Of a stretch of DNA of 64,000 nucleotides, positions 54,804 through 64,000 are shown one piece after another. This stretch comes from an uncultured Christensenella sp. Lineage in GTDB: Bacteria; Bacillota; Clostridia; Christensenellales; Borkfalkiaceae. Position numbers and translations under genes: made by a program. Under the pieces are notes generated by a model that searched no databases, was not told where the DNA came from, and saw nothing but the letters and a program-made list of their open reading frames with translations. Position 1 is the first letter of the stretch; each line of letters starts with the position of its first letter. Location of the stretch: the NCBI GenBank assembly GCA_910577875.1, contig CAJTNY010000004.1, positions 28,786-92,785 of the forward strand, written 5' to 3'.

Positions 54804-55133
54804 CTATTTATTAGGAACAACTTGTAATTCTGTTAAAACGCTATCAAAGTTCAGTTTACCTATGTCCATATTAGAGAAAATAGCAACTTGCAACTCGCGG
54901 TTTTCAAAAATCCCGGCTGTCAAAGCAAGCAAATCGGTGTCCGCAGTTAATTTAGCTTGTTTACATAAAAATTTTGCTTTCGGTATTTTAATGACTTGCT
55001 TATCTCCCAGATCGGGATTGAGAATTTGGAAGTAGAAAGAAAATGCAGGCGTTTCCTGTTGATAATCTATTATTACGCCCGACGGTATCATCGGCATCAT
55101 ATTTTTGTTTTGCGCATCCTGGAATAAATCCAT
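54804..55133 (-). CDS. Hypothetical protein next to recombinase truncation point
   Basis: 109 residues, not recognised. It starts MDLFQDAQNKNMMPMIPSGV and contains AFSFYFQILNPDLGDKQVIK and KLTADTDLLALTAGIFEN; no helix of membrane type and no signal peptide. It reads like a small soluble phage or element protein. The longer open frame up to 55313 is antisense to the recombinase and should be ignored. The ATG at 55133 lacks a clear ribosome site, and it lies within about 15 bases of where the recombinase homology begins, so its own 5' end may be cut. Confidence 0.5.
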   Translation of the reverse strand: MDLFQDAQNKNMMPMIPSGVIIDYQQETPAFSFYFQILNPDLGDKQVIKIPKAKFLCKQAKLTADTDLLALTAGIFENRELQVAIFSNMDIGKLNFDSVLTELQVVPNK

Positions 55134-55148
55134 AGCAAATTTTTCTTT

Positions 55149-56767
55149 TTGTTTTATAAAGAATGTTACGCTTTTGCAGAGCGGAGCGGTTTGCGCATAG
55201 TCCACGAGTACATTGACCGCGCATTGACGGGAACGACAGACAAACGCCCCGAATTTTTGCAAATGATTGAGGACAGCAAGCGCAAAGGCTTTCAGTTTGT
55301 CGTTGTCTATCAATTAGACCGTTTCGCCCGTAATAGATACGACAGCGCGACATACAAAGCCAAGTTAAAGAAAAACGGCGTTCGCGTACTCTCGGCGAAA
55401 GAGAATATCACGGACGACGCGAGCGGCATTTTGATTGAGGGCGTTTTAGAGAGTATAGCGGAATATTACAGCGCGGAATTGTCGCAGAAGATAAAGCGCG
55501 GCATCGCAATATCAGCCTCGAAATGTAAGTTTTTCGGCGGCAAAGTGCCACTCGGCTATAAGATTGACGAAAAGAAAGATTATGTCATAAATGAAGCAAC
55601 CGCGCCCATCGTTAGACGAATGTTTGAAATGTTAGCGGGCGGCTACAATTACGCGCAAATCGCCCGTTATATGAACGAGCGCGGAATACCCACCGCAACG
55701 GGCGGCAAGTGGGGCAAAAACAGTTTTAACAGCATATTTTCAAATCGTCGGTATTTGGGCAAGTACATTTTTCACGGCGAGGAAATCGACGGCGGAATAC
55801 CGCAACTGATTGACGACGGGCTTTTTGCAGACGTACAAAAGGTGTTAGAGAAATACGCCGCCGCGCCCTCTCGCGGCAAAGCGAAAGTCGAATATCTTTT
55901 GTCGGACAAACTCATTTGCGGCAAGTGCGGCAATAAAATGACGGGCATATCGTCCACGAGCAAAAGCAAAAAGATACATCACTACTACAAGTGCGTAGGC
56001 GTTACGAAAAGCGTTTGCGACAAGCGGACGATACGCAAGCAGTTTATTGAGGACGAAATCGTTTACGCCATTGTGGGCAACGGCACGGAGCAAAACCCGC
56101 ACGGCGTTTTGACGGACGATTTTATTGATATGGTCGCGGCAGAAACCTATATGTTGATACAAGAGGAGCGCAACGACAGCGAGATAAAGCGGCTTGAAAG
56201 TTTAGTCGCGGACAACCAAAAGGCGATAAACAACCTTATGCAAGCCCTTATGCTGGGCAAAATCGCGGACACGATTTTGGCTCAAATTGAAAAGTTAGAG
56301 AGCGAGAACAAGGAACTGAACGACACCATAGAGAGCGAAAAGGCGTTGCAAATCAATTACACCTATGCGGACATTCGCAAATGGCTGTTACATTTCAGAA
56401 CGCTGGACTATTCCAAGACGAAAAACCGCAAAGACCTAATCGACACGTTTATTTATCGGGTATTGCTTTACGACGATAAAATGAAAGTGATTTTCAACTT
56501 AAAAGGCAAACAGCAAAATAAATTGCTTTTGAACTTGATTTTCCCCGATTACCCCGACGACAACGACGGCGAGAACGAAAACAGCGTAAAAGAAAAAGAG
56601 GTCGATATATCAACCTCTAATTCTGACGTAAACGCAGGGTGTGCGTATACGTCTCGTGTGGTGGAGATATGGGGATTCGAACCCCAGACCTATACGTTGC
56701 GAACGTATCGCGCTACCAACTGTGCTATATCCCCATTTGACCCGAGTTTAGGGTCGATTAATTTTTA

Positions 56768-56789
<22 letters not shown>
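55149..56789 (+). pseudogene. Large serine recombinase, N-terminally truncated
   Basis: Site-specific DNA recombinase of mobile-element type. It begins at a TTG with ECYAFAERSGLRIVHEYIDR, which in complete relatives follows about 30 residues holding the catalytic Ser (YxRxSSxxQ); that part is absent. The rest of the resolvase domain (VVVYQLDRFARNRYDSA), the recombinase domain (GYKIDEKKDYVINEATAPIV), the zinc ribbon (LICGKCGNKM...CVGVTKSVC) and a coiled coil are intact. The last 45 codons (from about VVEIWGFEPQTYTLRTYRA) are antisense to tRNA-Ala, so the native C-terminus is probably lost too. It cannot be catalytically active as shown. Confidence 0.88.
56659..56734 (-). tRNA. tRNA-Ala (CGC)
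   Basis: 76 bases with encoded CCA. Loop TTCGCAA gives anticodon CGC. The acceptor stem GGGGATA/TATCTCC contains the G3-U70 wobble that identifies alanine tRNA, and the T arm is TGGGG-TTCGAAT-CCCCA. It is antisense to the open 3' end of the recombinase frame. Confidence 0.95.
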
Positions 56790-56844
<55 letters not shown>

Positions 56845-56910
56845 GTAAAGCTTTTGTATTATAACAGTTTTTCAAAAGCTTTGCAAGTATTTTTCATATA
56901 ATTTAACGTA

Positions 56911-56942
56911 AAAAGTGCATCGGCTGAGCCGATGCACTTTTT
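56911..56942 (-). terminator. Terminator of GH105 gene
   Basis: Perfect stem AAAAGTGCATCGGCT / AGCCGATGCACTTTT two bases after the stop codon, A-tract before and T-tract after. Confidence 0.85.
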
Positions 56943-56944
56943 AA

Positions 56945-59262
56945 TCAACCGATAAGTGCTGCCTGTGTGTCTGCAGGAACGATTATAGACGGAACTTCAA
57001 AATCTTCACAGATACTCATCATCCCCGAGCAAGCTAAAAGAAACAAACCCATACCGAATTCGTGAGTATTGTTTTTGCTGGTCGCTTCGTCTTTATAATT
57101 CTGCGGCTGATATCCGGTAGTCTGCATATATCCCACTTGTCCTCTTTCGAATATGCAATTTTCCACAATTCCGTTCCAAGCTCTCTTAACAACGGGATAA
57201 TAAACGTCTTTGTCGAGAACGCCCAAACGCAATCCCGCGCAATAAGCGTAAATATAACCCATAGTTCCGGTACTCTCTTTGCCCCCGTAATATGCTTCAT
57301 CTACTACCGACGCATTCCATGTACCGTCGGCGCGCTGATATTTTGCAATCGATTCCGCAAGTTCCAAATAATCGTTTTTATAAGCGTCATATATTTCGGG
57401 GAATTTGTTTTCGTCAAGATACATAAGCTGTTTCGCAAGCGCCGCTAAAACCCAGGCATTCCCTCTCGACCAAAATACAGGAAACTTCTCTTTCGTATCC
57501 TCATCTACAGTATTCGTTTTAAGCCCCTTCTGTGAAGAATCTCTCCACCACAGATTGTACGTTCCGTTATAAAGCTCCTCTTTCCAATACATATAACCTT
57601 CATAAGCCTGCTCGACGTATTTTTTGTCACCCGTCTGCAATGAAAGAAGAGTATAAGTATTCAATGCCATATATAGCGCGTCGCACCACCATCCCATATG
57701 TCTCCAATCTCTGTTAGGGTCAATCCATTCACTCCCGCTAACCTTGGGCGGCGTCTTGTCGTTTATATCACGACTTAAATTATAAAGGGCATTATCTATG
57801 GTATCGGCAGTCTTAAACGACGCATTGCGAATATCGTTAAGTTGCAGATATGTTTCGCCTATCTGATAATTATCGCCGTGCGGAGTATGATTGCCGTTAT
57901 CGTTAAGATACTTAAACTGATTGCCGATTCCGCGCAGGAAATAGTATTTGTTCATATCTCCCGTAGTGAAAAACACCTCGGTAAGCCCAGAATAATAAAC
58001 CGCATCTTTCCACTGCGAATCGTCTATTTTAACGTCCATAGGCTTGCCGTCGTGGTTTGGAATCTGATACTTTTCGTTTTCGGTTTTATCGATAAACCAA
58101 TCATTAGACTTAGCCATAATTTCCTTTATTTCTGAATAGCTGAAATCAGACGTTTTAAAATTATCCTGCTCTTTTCCTCCGAATCCCGAAGTTATTACCG
58201 TCTTTTCCGCAACAGCGTTTTCGGTGATATTTTCGGCTCCGTAGACCTCGAACTCCGTAAATGCCGCAAACATTTCCGAATTCGTGTTCTCAACCTCTTT
58301 TATGTCTTTGATACGCACGTAAGAAGTTGAAATCTCTGTAATATCGAACTCCTGCAAGTCCCCGCTTTTTTCAAAACCTTCGACCGTCTGAGTGGTCCCG
58401 TCCGAAAATTGAAGAGTTACTCTGTCCCAATAAGTATCGTGTTCTTTCCCGCCGGACAATGAATAATCTGCACGAAGAACGAATCCTATTTTATCGATTT
58501 TTACTTCCCTGCCGAAATAAACGGTAAATTCGGCGTCTTTCTTTTTGTCATAACCCCAGGACTGATACGGATAATTTCCGTGGTTTGTGCCGTCTTTGCA
58601 CCCGTCTATCGCATTGCGCGCATAAAAATCCGCCTCGTTGCGCGTAACCCTGTTCGCATAAGCGTGAGGGAACGCCGACACTTGGCTTATAGCCTGAGAA
58701 TCGACGAGTTTTCCGTCCATTGCGTTATCTGATTTATTCTGGTCGTTTTTCTCGTCGACGTACATAAAGATGTAAGGGTTTAACGCAAGGTTACGATTTT
58801 CCGATACTTCGCTTGCGCTTGCCTTACCCGCGCTGAACGTGTGACTCGTTCCGCCGAAAGTATCTTTGTCATAAACCGCCTGAGAACCCGTAGACGGTAT
58901 CTGAAAAGTTATCTGTCCCGTCGGCGAATAAATCAGTTGTTCACCGAGCTTATCGAATAAATTAACGTTGACGTATTTATAATCGGACTCGATTTCGATT
59001 ATATCTCCTGCCTGTAATTCTTTATCGTAAGTTAAGGAGCCTTTGCCCTCTTTAATTACGTTTCTGCCTCTTATAAGCTTTATAACCGCATCGTCGGACG
59101 GATTCTTAACGGCATCCGTTAACGTCTTGTTTCCGTAAGCGGTTTCGCCTTTATTCCGATTTCTTCACCGCGTTTATTGCTATTACAGCCCGCAGCGCCC
59201 GTAAGACAAGCAACGGCGACTGACATAGCCAACAGCACGGAAACCGATTTCCTGATATTCAT
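56945..59262 (-). CDS. GH105/GH88-like unsaturated uronyl hydrolase lipoprotein, one frameshift
   Basis: Secreted enzyme removing unsaturated (rhamno)galacturonyl residues from pectin fragments. A signal frame starts at 59262 (GGGAGGAG upstream) with lipobox TGAAGC, then turns out of frame near 59150; one extra A in GGAATAAAGG joins it to the long frame (NKGETAYGNKTLTDAV). Restored order: LysM-free linker domain, F5/8-type C (discoidin) domain about residues 190-345 of the joined protein, then the alpha6/alpha6 barrel with HMGWWCDALYMALNTY, FWSRGNAWVLAALAK and THEFGMGLFLLACS. The visible intact frame is 56945-58765 (606 codons). Preceded by TTGCAAT operators and a TATAAT. Confidence 0.85.
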
Positions 59263-59315
59263 AAATTCTCCTCCCAAAAAATGTTCGATTATAATCTATC
59301 ACATAGGAAGATTTA

Positions 59316-59365
59316 TTGCAATATCGTAAAATTAATTGCAATGTAATATAAATCAAATGCAATAT
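59316..59365. promoter_or_regulatory. TTGCAAT direct repeats at GH105 promoter
   Basis: TTGCAATAT (59316-59324), TTGCAATGT (59336-59344) and ATGCAATAT (59357-59365), spaced 20 and 21 bases, two turns of DNA. The -10 TATAAT lies at 59293-59288 and no proper -35 is present, which suits an activator-dependent promoter. Confidence 0.6.
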
Positions 59366-59373
59366 CGAATTTT

Positions 59374-59403
59374 AAAAAGGAGGGCTTCTGCCCTCCTTTT
59401 TTT
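59374..59403 (-). terminator. Terminator of the 661-residue membrane protein gene
   Basis: Stem AAAAAGGAGGGC / GCCCTCCTTTTT with a TTCT loop, immediately after the stop codon, T-tract on both strands. Confidence 0.85.
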
Positions 59404-61389
59404 TCAAATATCGTCGTCATCGTAATAAGAACCGTAATAACTTCCTGTGTACGGGGCGTCGAAACCGTCGTCGTCGTAATTGTAATAATTGCCGCCGTAT
59501 TGATTGTTGTAAGGATTTCCGCCGCACTGTCCGCCGTAAGGAGGAACGCCGTACTGGTCGTAACGGTTTGAAGAGTATCCTCCGTTACCGTATTGGTTGT
59601 TGTAAGGATTTCCACCGTACTGCCCGCCGCCGTAGGGAGGCGCGCCGTACTGATTGTACTGATTTGCGCCGTAATAAGGCTGAGGCTGTTCCTGACGCGC
59701 ATTCTTATCCGACTTCTTATTCTTTTTGCTTTTTTTATCTTTCTTTCCGGCGTTATTCGTTCCGCCGCCCGCAAGACCGTCGTCGCCCGAATATCCGAAC
59801 TGTTTAACGAACTTGCGTTCTTTTCTTATCTTGTGTTTTATCGGGAACGCCCAGAATATAGACACAAGCCACAAAAGCACGAAACATATTCCGCTTATCC
59901 ACATCATAGACGAAACGCCGCTGAACAGAGTCTTTATAAGCTCGCCGTTTTCGTTCTCGAACATCTGCGGAGCGACCTTTGTCATTATCTTCGGCGCAAC
60001 GATAAACGTGACTGCGATAAGACCCGGAATCCAGCTGTAAAGTTTTACGTACCACATCGTGAAGCGTTTATTTTTCGCAAACAAGTGGAAGAACGAGAAC
60101 AGGAATAAAATAAGCCAGGGCGCCGCGAACGCAAGCATTCCGTAGAACGCGTAACCGTAATAACCGAAATATTCGGAGAACGAATCCGCAGTATCGTTCA
60201 CAAGACTTTCAAGACTCGATTTAAGATTGGTCTTAACTTCTTCTTTCTTGCTGTCGTCGAGTCCCATTTGTTTCAGTAAATCGTTATAGCTCGTACAAAT
60301 AACTCTGTCCGCACCGTCGTCGGGCGTTGTAGGAGGAGTAACGTCTCCGCCTTCTCCTTCGCCTTCACCGGGCGTCGCGGGAGGAGTGACTTCTCCTTCG
60401 CCTTCACCAGGCGTCGCGGGAGGCGTGACTTCTCCTTCGTCAGGCGTTTCGGGAGGCGCGACCTCTCCACCTTCGGTTCCGTCGATTTCTTCGTTGACAA
60501 GCTTTTTGCCGTTGACGGCTCCCGTCGGCTGTTCTCCGCCATCAGGATTTTTGCCTAAATTACCGATAATCGAATCTATGTTAAAATCATTGAGATTTAC
60601 GTTTTTGGAAACCGCAACGGAAATCATAGTTTCTACCGAAAAATTTTCAGCTTCCGCCGCGGTATCGTCGTACATCGTCAATATGTATTCTTTTACGGTT
60701 TCTCCGTCTGTTTCTTTATCGAAGTCGTCGCCGAGTATTGCGTCCAACTCATTCACGAACTCATCCGCAGCACTCGCCGCGGCTTCCCTGTTTTCGACTC
60801 CGTCTAATTTCTTAAACGTACCCGTAAGTTTCGTAATGTTTTCCGTCGTGAGTTTATCCGAAGCCTCGGGAGGAAGATTAGCAACAAGCGAAGTCGCCAG
60901 CGTCGCGACAACCACCTCTTCTATAACGGCTTTGCCCTCGGGCGTCTGGAACATACCGACTACATTGTCGGCTATACTGTCGATAAGCTTGGTAACGAGC
61001 GCGTTTTCGCCGAAAAACATTTCATCTAAAAATTTATTTGCTTTTTCGTCGCCCGACGCAAACGCAACCTTAGAAGCGTTAAAAGCGGAAAACTCGATTT
61101 TACCCTCGGCTTTTCCCAAAACGTTGGACACTACCGCCGCTATAACGGGCATAAAGTCAACGTCGCCGGGCGCAATTCCGTCCGTGTTTTCGCCTACGAC
61201 TTTTTCGATTTGTTCGTCTACAAGCCGTTTCGTCGCGTCGCTTTGAAGTATTTTGCCGAAATCGACTTTACAAATCGGCGCAAACATAAGCGAGAACGCG
61301 GCAACGAGCGCGAGAATACATACGAATATATTTAAGGGTATAAGTTTTCTTTGCAGTTTTCTTTCTTTTTCGGAAACTAATTTTCCCAT
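59404..61389 (-). CDS. Membrane protein with Pro/Glu repeats and Tyr/Gly/Asn-rich prion-like tail
   Basis: A 661-residue protein of no recognised family. Membrane helix at about 16-38, an extracellular acidic, Ala/Val-rich domain (about 45-290), then a Pro/Glu/Thr linker of EVTPPATPGEGE units (about 305-360). After a short helical part there are three membrane helices (about 405-432, 442-465, 490-520), a basic KKDKKSKKNKKSDKN stretch, and a final 110 residues of repeats such as YGGNPYNNQYGNGGY and APPYGGGQYGG ending in YYDDDDI. The topology puts the Tyr/Gly/Asn-rich tail inside the cell. RBS AGAGGTAG precedes the ATG. No enzyme motif is seen. Confidence 0.75.
   Translation of the reverse strand: MGKLVSEKERKLQRKLIPLNIFVCILALVAAFSLMFAPICKVDFGKILQSDATKRLVDEQIEKVVGENTDGIAPGDVDFMPVIAAVVSNVLGKAEGKIEFSAFNASKVAFASGDEKANKFLDEMFFGENALVTKLIDSIADNVVGMFQTPEGKAVIEEVVVATLATSLVANLPPEASDKLTTENITKLTGTFKKLDGVENREAAASAADEFVNELDAILGDDFDKETDGETVKEYILTMYDDTAAEAENFSVETMISVAVSKNVNLNDFNIDSIIGNLGKNPDGGEQPTGAVNGKKLVNEEIDGTEGGEVAPPETPDEGEVTPPATPGEGEGEVTPPATPGEGEGEGGDVTPPTTPDDGADRVICTSYNDLLKQMGLDDSKKEEVKTNLKSSLESLVNDTADSFSEYFGYYGYAFYGMLAFAAPWLILFLFSFFHLFAKNKRFTMWYVKLYSWIPGLIAVTFIVAPKIMTKVAPQMFENENGELIKTLFSGVSSMMWISGICFVLLWLVSIFWAFPIKHKIRKERKFVKQFGYSGDDGLAGGGTNNAGKKDKKSKKNKKSDKNARQEQPQPYYGANQYNQYGAPPYGGGQYGGNPYNNQYGNGGYSSNRYDQYGVPPYGGQCGGNPYNNQYGGNYYNYDDDGFDAPYTGSYYGSYYDDDDI
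60316..60462 (-). repeat. Pro/Glu-repeat coding minisatellite
   Basis: Four imperfect tandem units encode EVAPPETPDEG, EVTPPATPGEGEG, EVTPPATPGEGEGEGG and DVTPPTTPDDG. Near-identical DNA between units two and three points to recent slippage. Confidence 0.8.
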
Positions 61390-61415
61390 AATTCTACCTC
61401 TCTTTGCCTATTTAT

Positions 61416-61444
61416 AGTTTAATACCGCGAAGCCGATTTGTCAA
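61416..61444 (-). promoter_or_regulatory. Promoter of the 661-residue membrane protein gene
   Basis: -35 TTGACA (61444-61439), 17-base spacer, -10 TAAACT (61421-61416), 26 bases before the ATG at 61389. Confidence 0.6.
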
Positions 61445-61571
61445 TCGTTTCCCGTATCTTTGTTTTCGGACAAAATTTTCACCGCCGCTATTGACCGTCG
61501 CGTATTTTATATGTATAATAATATATGCTCGGAAACGCAAACAAATCGTTATATTTTTATCGATTATTTGT

Positions 61572-61600
61572 TTGTATGTACCGTTTTGAGTTTATATAAT
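61572..61600 (+). promoter_or_regulatory. Promoter of nfeD-flotillin operon
   Basis: -35 TTGTAT (61572-61577), 17-base spacer, -10 TATAAT (61595-61600), followed by GGAGG and the ATG at 61619. Confidence 0.7.
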
Positions 61601-61618
61601 ATAACGGAGGCAATATTT

Positions 61619-62245
61619 ATGGATTGGTTTAAAAACCTTACTGTTCTCGAACATATATACTTTTGGCTCGGAATAGTTTCTACTCTGTTTCTGATAATTC
61701 AGATAATAATGATGTGTTTCTCGTCTTTCGGCGGAGACGGAGATATTGACGGCGACGGCGTTGCCGATGCGGATTTGGACGCCGATTCCGGAATATCGAT
61801 TTTCACGGTAAAAAGTTTAACCGCGTTTTTCGCAGTCGGAAGCTGGTCGGGTCTTCTTACGTGCGCACTCGCATCAGATAAACTGCAATGGCTTTCGATA
61901 ATCGTTGCGGTAATTACGGGTGCGGCGGCTCTTACTGCCGTTGCGTTCTCTCTGCACGCATTGAAAAAACTTCAATGCAACGGAGTCATAGAGTACGATA
62001 AGCTCATCGGACAGCGAGCAAACGTTTATGTGTCAATACCACCTTCGAGAAGCGGAAGAGGCAAACTGACTTTAAACGCGCAAGGTAAATTTATGGAAAT
62101 CGACGCAGTGACCGACGAAGCAGAAAAAATAGCCGTAGACGATGTTATCGAGATAGTTGCAATCGAAAACGAATGCGCAGTGGTCAAGAAAATCGGTTGT
62201 ACTGCAACGGCGGAAACGGCTTCGCAAGAACAAAATTCAGACTAA
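61619..62245 (+). CDS. NfeD-like membrane protein (YuaF type), flotillin partner
   Basis: A 208-residue protein: membrane helices at about 14-38 and 66-110 with an acidic DGDGVADADLDADSG loop between, and a C-terminal OB-fold (about 128-190) of the NfeD class with LIGQRANVYVSIPPSRSGRGKLTL and AVDDVIEIVAIENECAVVKK. This is the arrangement of YuaF in Bacillus, which is encoded with flotillin FloT and controls membrane-domain fluidity. The ATG at 61619 has GGAGG seven bases upstream; the longer open frame upstream lies in the promoter. The flotillin gene starts 24 bases downstream. Confidence 0.88.
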   Translation: MDWFKNLTVLEHIYFWLGIVSTLFLIIQIIMMCFSSFGGDGDIDGDGVADADLDADSGISIFTVKSLTAFFAVGSWSGLLTCALASDKLQWLSIIVAVITGAAALTAVAFSLHALKKLQCNGVIEYDKLIGQRANVYVSIPPSRSGRGKLTLNAQGKFMEIDAVTDEAEKIAVDDVIEIVAIENECAVVKKIGCTATAETASQEQNSD

Positions 62246-62268
62246 AATTTTTTATTAGGAGATAGAAT

Positions 62269-63681
62269 ATGAATAATTTACTCGCATCTATGGGAGTTAC
62301 AATCGGTATTATCGTAGCCGTAGTCGTCGTACTCGTGCTGATAATGATAGGTCTTGTAGTTCTCACAAGATACAAAAAATGTCCTTCCGACAAAATTATG
62401 GTTATCTACGGTAAGATTTCGCCCAACAAAGACGGAACATACCGCAGCGCGAAATGTATCCACGGCGGCGCCGCGCTCGTTATGCCGTTCGTACAGTCGT
62501 ACACTTACCTCGACCTTACCCCGCTTTCAATCGCGGTTGACCTTAAAAGCGCGCTGTCAAAACAGAATATACGTATCGACGTTCCCTCCATATTCACAGT
62601 CGGCATTTCGACCGACCCCTCTGTAATGCAGAACGCCGCGGAAAGACTTCTCGGCTTACAACTCAAACAGATTTCCGACCTCGCAAAAGATATTATATTC
62701 GGTCAGCTCCGTTTGGTTATAGCGACTATGGACATAGAAGAAATCAACACCGACCGCGACAAATTCCTCGAAGCAATTTCGAGAAACGTAGAAGGCGAAC
62801 TTAAAAAACTCGGTTTAAGGCTCATAAACGTAAACGTAACGGACATTTCCGACGAAAGCGGATACATAATCGCGCTCGGTAAAGAAGCGGCGGCAAAGGC
62901 AATTAACGACGCTAAAATATCCGTCGCCGAAGAAAACAGAAAGGGTGCAATCGGTGAAGCCAACGCGCAAATGCAACAGCGTATAAACGTCGCCGACGCG
63001 GAAAGCAAAGCCATCGAAGGCGAAAACAAAGCAAAAGCCGATATAGCGCAGTCCAAAGCGCTGCTACGTCAAAAGGAAGCCGAGGCAATGAAACTCGCTG
63101 TCGCAGCTGAAAACGTCCAGGCGGCAAAAGCGAAAGAAGAGAGCTACGCTGCCGAAAAAGAAGCCGAAATTGCCCGTGCTTCGCGTGAAAAGGCAACAAA
63201 GGAAGCCGACATAATCGTCGCTTCTGAAATCGAAAAGAGAAAGATAGAAATTCAGGCGGACGCGGAAGCTGAAAATATCCGCAGGCGCGCGAAAGGCGAA
63301 GCCGACGCCATCTATGCGAAAATGGAAGCCGAGGCGCGCGGTCTTTATGAAACCCTTTCCAAACAGGCGGAAGGTATGGATAAACTCGTACATGCGGCGG
63401 GAACGGCCGACGAAGCAGTTCGCCTTATGGTTGCAGACAAACTCGAACAGCTCGTCGCAACTCAGGTCGAAGCTGTCAAAAACCTCAAAATCGACAAAAT
63501 CACGGTCTGGGACAACGGCGCAAATGCGGACGGAAAAACCGCAACAGCGAACTTTATGTCGGGTATGATGAAATCCCTCCCTCCTCTCGACGACTTATAT
63601 TCTATGGCTGGTCTTAAAATGCCCAAAATCATAGCTCCCGAAAAAGCCGAAGATGCTAAGACGGAAAAGAAAAAAAATTAA
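62269..63681 (+). CDS. floT: Flotillin-like SPFH/band 7 protein
   Basis: A 470-residue membrane-domain scaffold protein. N-terminal helix at about 10-33, SPFH domain about 35-205 (SDKIMVIYGKISPNKDGTYR, AERLLGLQLKQISDLAKDII), then a long flotillin coiled coil (about 210-385) with EA/AE-rich repeats such as AEAMKLAVAAENVQAAKAKEE, and a C-terminal VWDNGANADGKTATANFMSG segment typical of FloT. It should oligomerise and organise lipid microdomains with the NfeD-like partner. The ATG at 62269 has TAGGAG upstream. It is the last gene before a strong terminator. Confidence 0.95.
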   Translation: MNNLLASMGVTIGIIVAVVVVLVLIMIGLVVLTRYKKCPSDKIMVIYGKISPNKDGTYRSAKCIHGGAALVMPFVQSYTYLDLTPLSIAVDLKSALSKQNIRIDVPSIFTVGISTDPSVMQNAAERLLGLQLKQISDLAKDIIFGQLRLVIATMDIEEINTDRDKFLEAISRNVEGELKKLGLRLINVNVTDISDESGYIIALGKEAAAKAINDAKISVAEENRKGAIGEANAQMQQRINVADAESKAIEGENKAKADIAQSKALLRQKEAEAMKLAVAAENVQAAKAKEESYAAEKEAEIARASREKATKEADIIVASEIEKRKIEIQADAEAENIRRRAKGEADAIYAKMEAEARGLYETLSKQAEGMDKLVHAAGTADEAVRLMVADKLEQLVATQVEAVKNLKIDKITVWDNGANADGKTATANFMSGMMKSLPPLDDLYSMAGLKMPKIIAPEKAEDAKTEKKKN

Positions 63682-63766
63682 ATTTATAAACGGGGCGCGA
63701 TAAAGCGCACTTCCCATAGGTGATTAAAAAACTAAATTATTAAGAGTTATACTTTCAAACAAGGAC

Positions 63767-63800
63767 AAAAGCTCTCGAACGATATGTTCGAGAGCTTTTT
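63767..63800 (+). terminator. Terminator of nfeD-flotillin operon
   Basis: Stem AAAAGCTCTCGAAC / GTTCGAGAGCTTTTT with a 5-base GATAT loop, followed by T's; also usable on the minus strand. Confidence 0.85.
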
Positions 63801-63847
63801 ACTACATACCTTTTAGAAAGATAAATTGAAATTTTATTTAAGGAAAT

Positions 63848-64000
63848 CTATCTTTTGACTTTAATTTTTAATAGTAGAGCGATAACGCCGCAAAGTAAAA
63901 TAAATATACCGAACAATACGGGTAAATGCCAAACTTGAAAACTCGTCATTGCCTTAAATGCTATTGTAGCGGGGAAAGCATAGGCAATATATTGCATAAA
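63848..64000 (-). CDS. C-terminal end of a membrane protein (partial)
   Basis: The minus-strand frame entering from the right edge gives 50 codons and a TAG at 63850-63848. It reads MQYIAYAFPATIAFKAMTSF, then WHLPVLFGIFILL and a helix ending in KIKVKR. One and a half membrane helices and a basic end fit the last part of an ABC-2-type or other polytopic permease. The family cannot be named from this fragment. Confidence 0.6.
   Translation of the reverse strand, partial: FMQYIAYAFPATIAFKAMTSFQVWHLPVLFGIFILLCGVIALLLKIKVKR

Noticed and set aside
59313..59774. Thr/Ile-rich minus-strand frame overlapping the prion-like tail
   Set aside because: Low-complexity frame shadow that runs across the gene end and terminator.
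60386..61246. A 286-codon Ser-rich plus-strand frame inside the 661-residue membrane protein gene
   Set aside because: Antisense shadow of an Ala/Glu-rich coding region; no start signals.

Overview
The window looks like a low-to-mid GC chromosome segment from an uncultured, probably gut-dwelling Clostridia-type Firmicute (Christensenellales-like is a guess). The basis is a Gram-positive gene set: many lipoproteins with a lipobox, AGGAGG/AAGGTG ribosome sites, consensus -35/-10 promoters with 17-base spacers, a YuaF/flotillin pair, YitT and LytTR proteins, BspA-type leucine-rich repeats and many anchored glycosidases. No rRNA or marker gene fixes the taxon.

Layout. 1-16.3 kb (minus strand): a protein-scavenging locus with a GLUG-repeat lipoprotein, a 2411-residue surface subtilisin with leucine-rich repeats, a small lipoprotein, an oversized oligopeptide-binding lipoprotein and Opp-type permeases (the second runs off the window). 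The protease can make peptides and the transporter can import them. 16.6-21.4 kb: YitT, an SGNH hydrolase, tRNA-Ser, a small membrane protein, a GH18 enzyme and a lipase. 21.4-28.9 kb: a tightly coupled six-gene operon with a GH3 glycosidase, GtrA-like protein, tyrosine phosphatase, glycosyltransferase, ROK kinase and UDP-galactopyranose mutase. 29-35.4 kb: a secreted-protein operon (GH5, TetR regulator, CotH kinase with nine Cys/His repeats, beta-helix lipoprotein). 35.8-47.4 kb: two domain-permuted, doubly membrane-anchored GH3 enzymes flanking a dead IS200 copy and a broken modular lipoprotein gene.

47.6-64 kb: a LytTR regulator lacking its phosphoacceptor, TtcA, an amidase, a two-gene unit of a TIR/DUF4062-like TPR protein plus a membrane protein (the best candidate for an undescribed system), a broken carbonic anhydrase, a truncated serine recombinase beside tRNA-Ala and tRNA-Val, a GH105 enzyme, a membrane protein with a prion-like tail, and an NfeD/flotillin operon.

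Cross-cutting signals: three promoters sit so close to the ATG that the mRNAs should be leaderless; a TTGCAAT repeat is shared by the GH5 and GH105 promoters; and at least five genes carry an apparent one-base loss, mostly in homopolymers, plus one in-frame TAG. The clustering of these lesions leaves assembly error and real gene decay both open.
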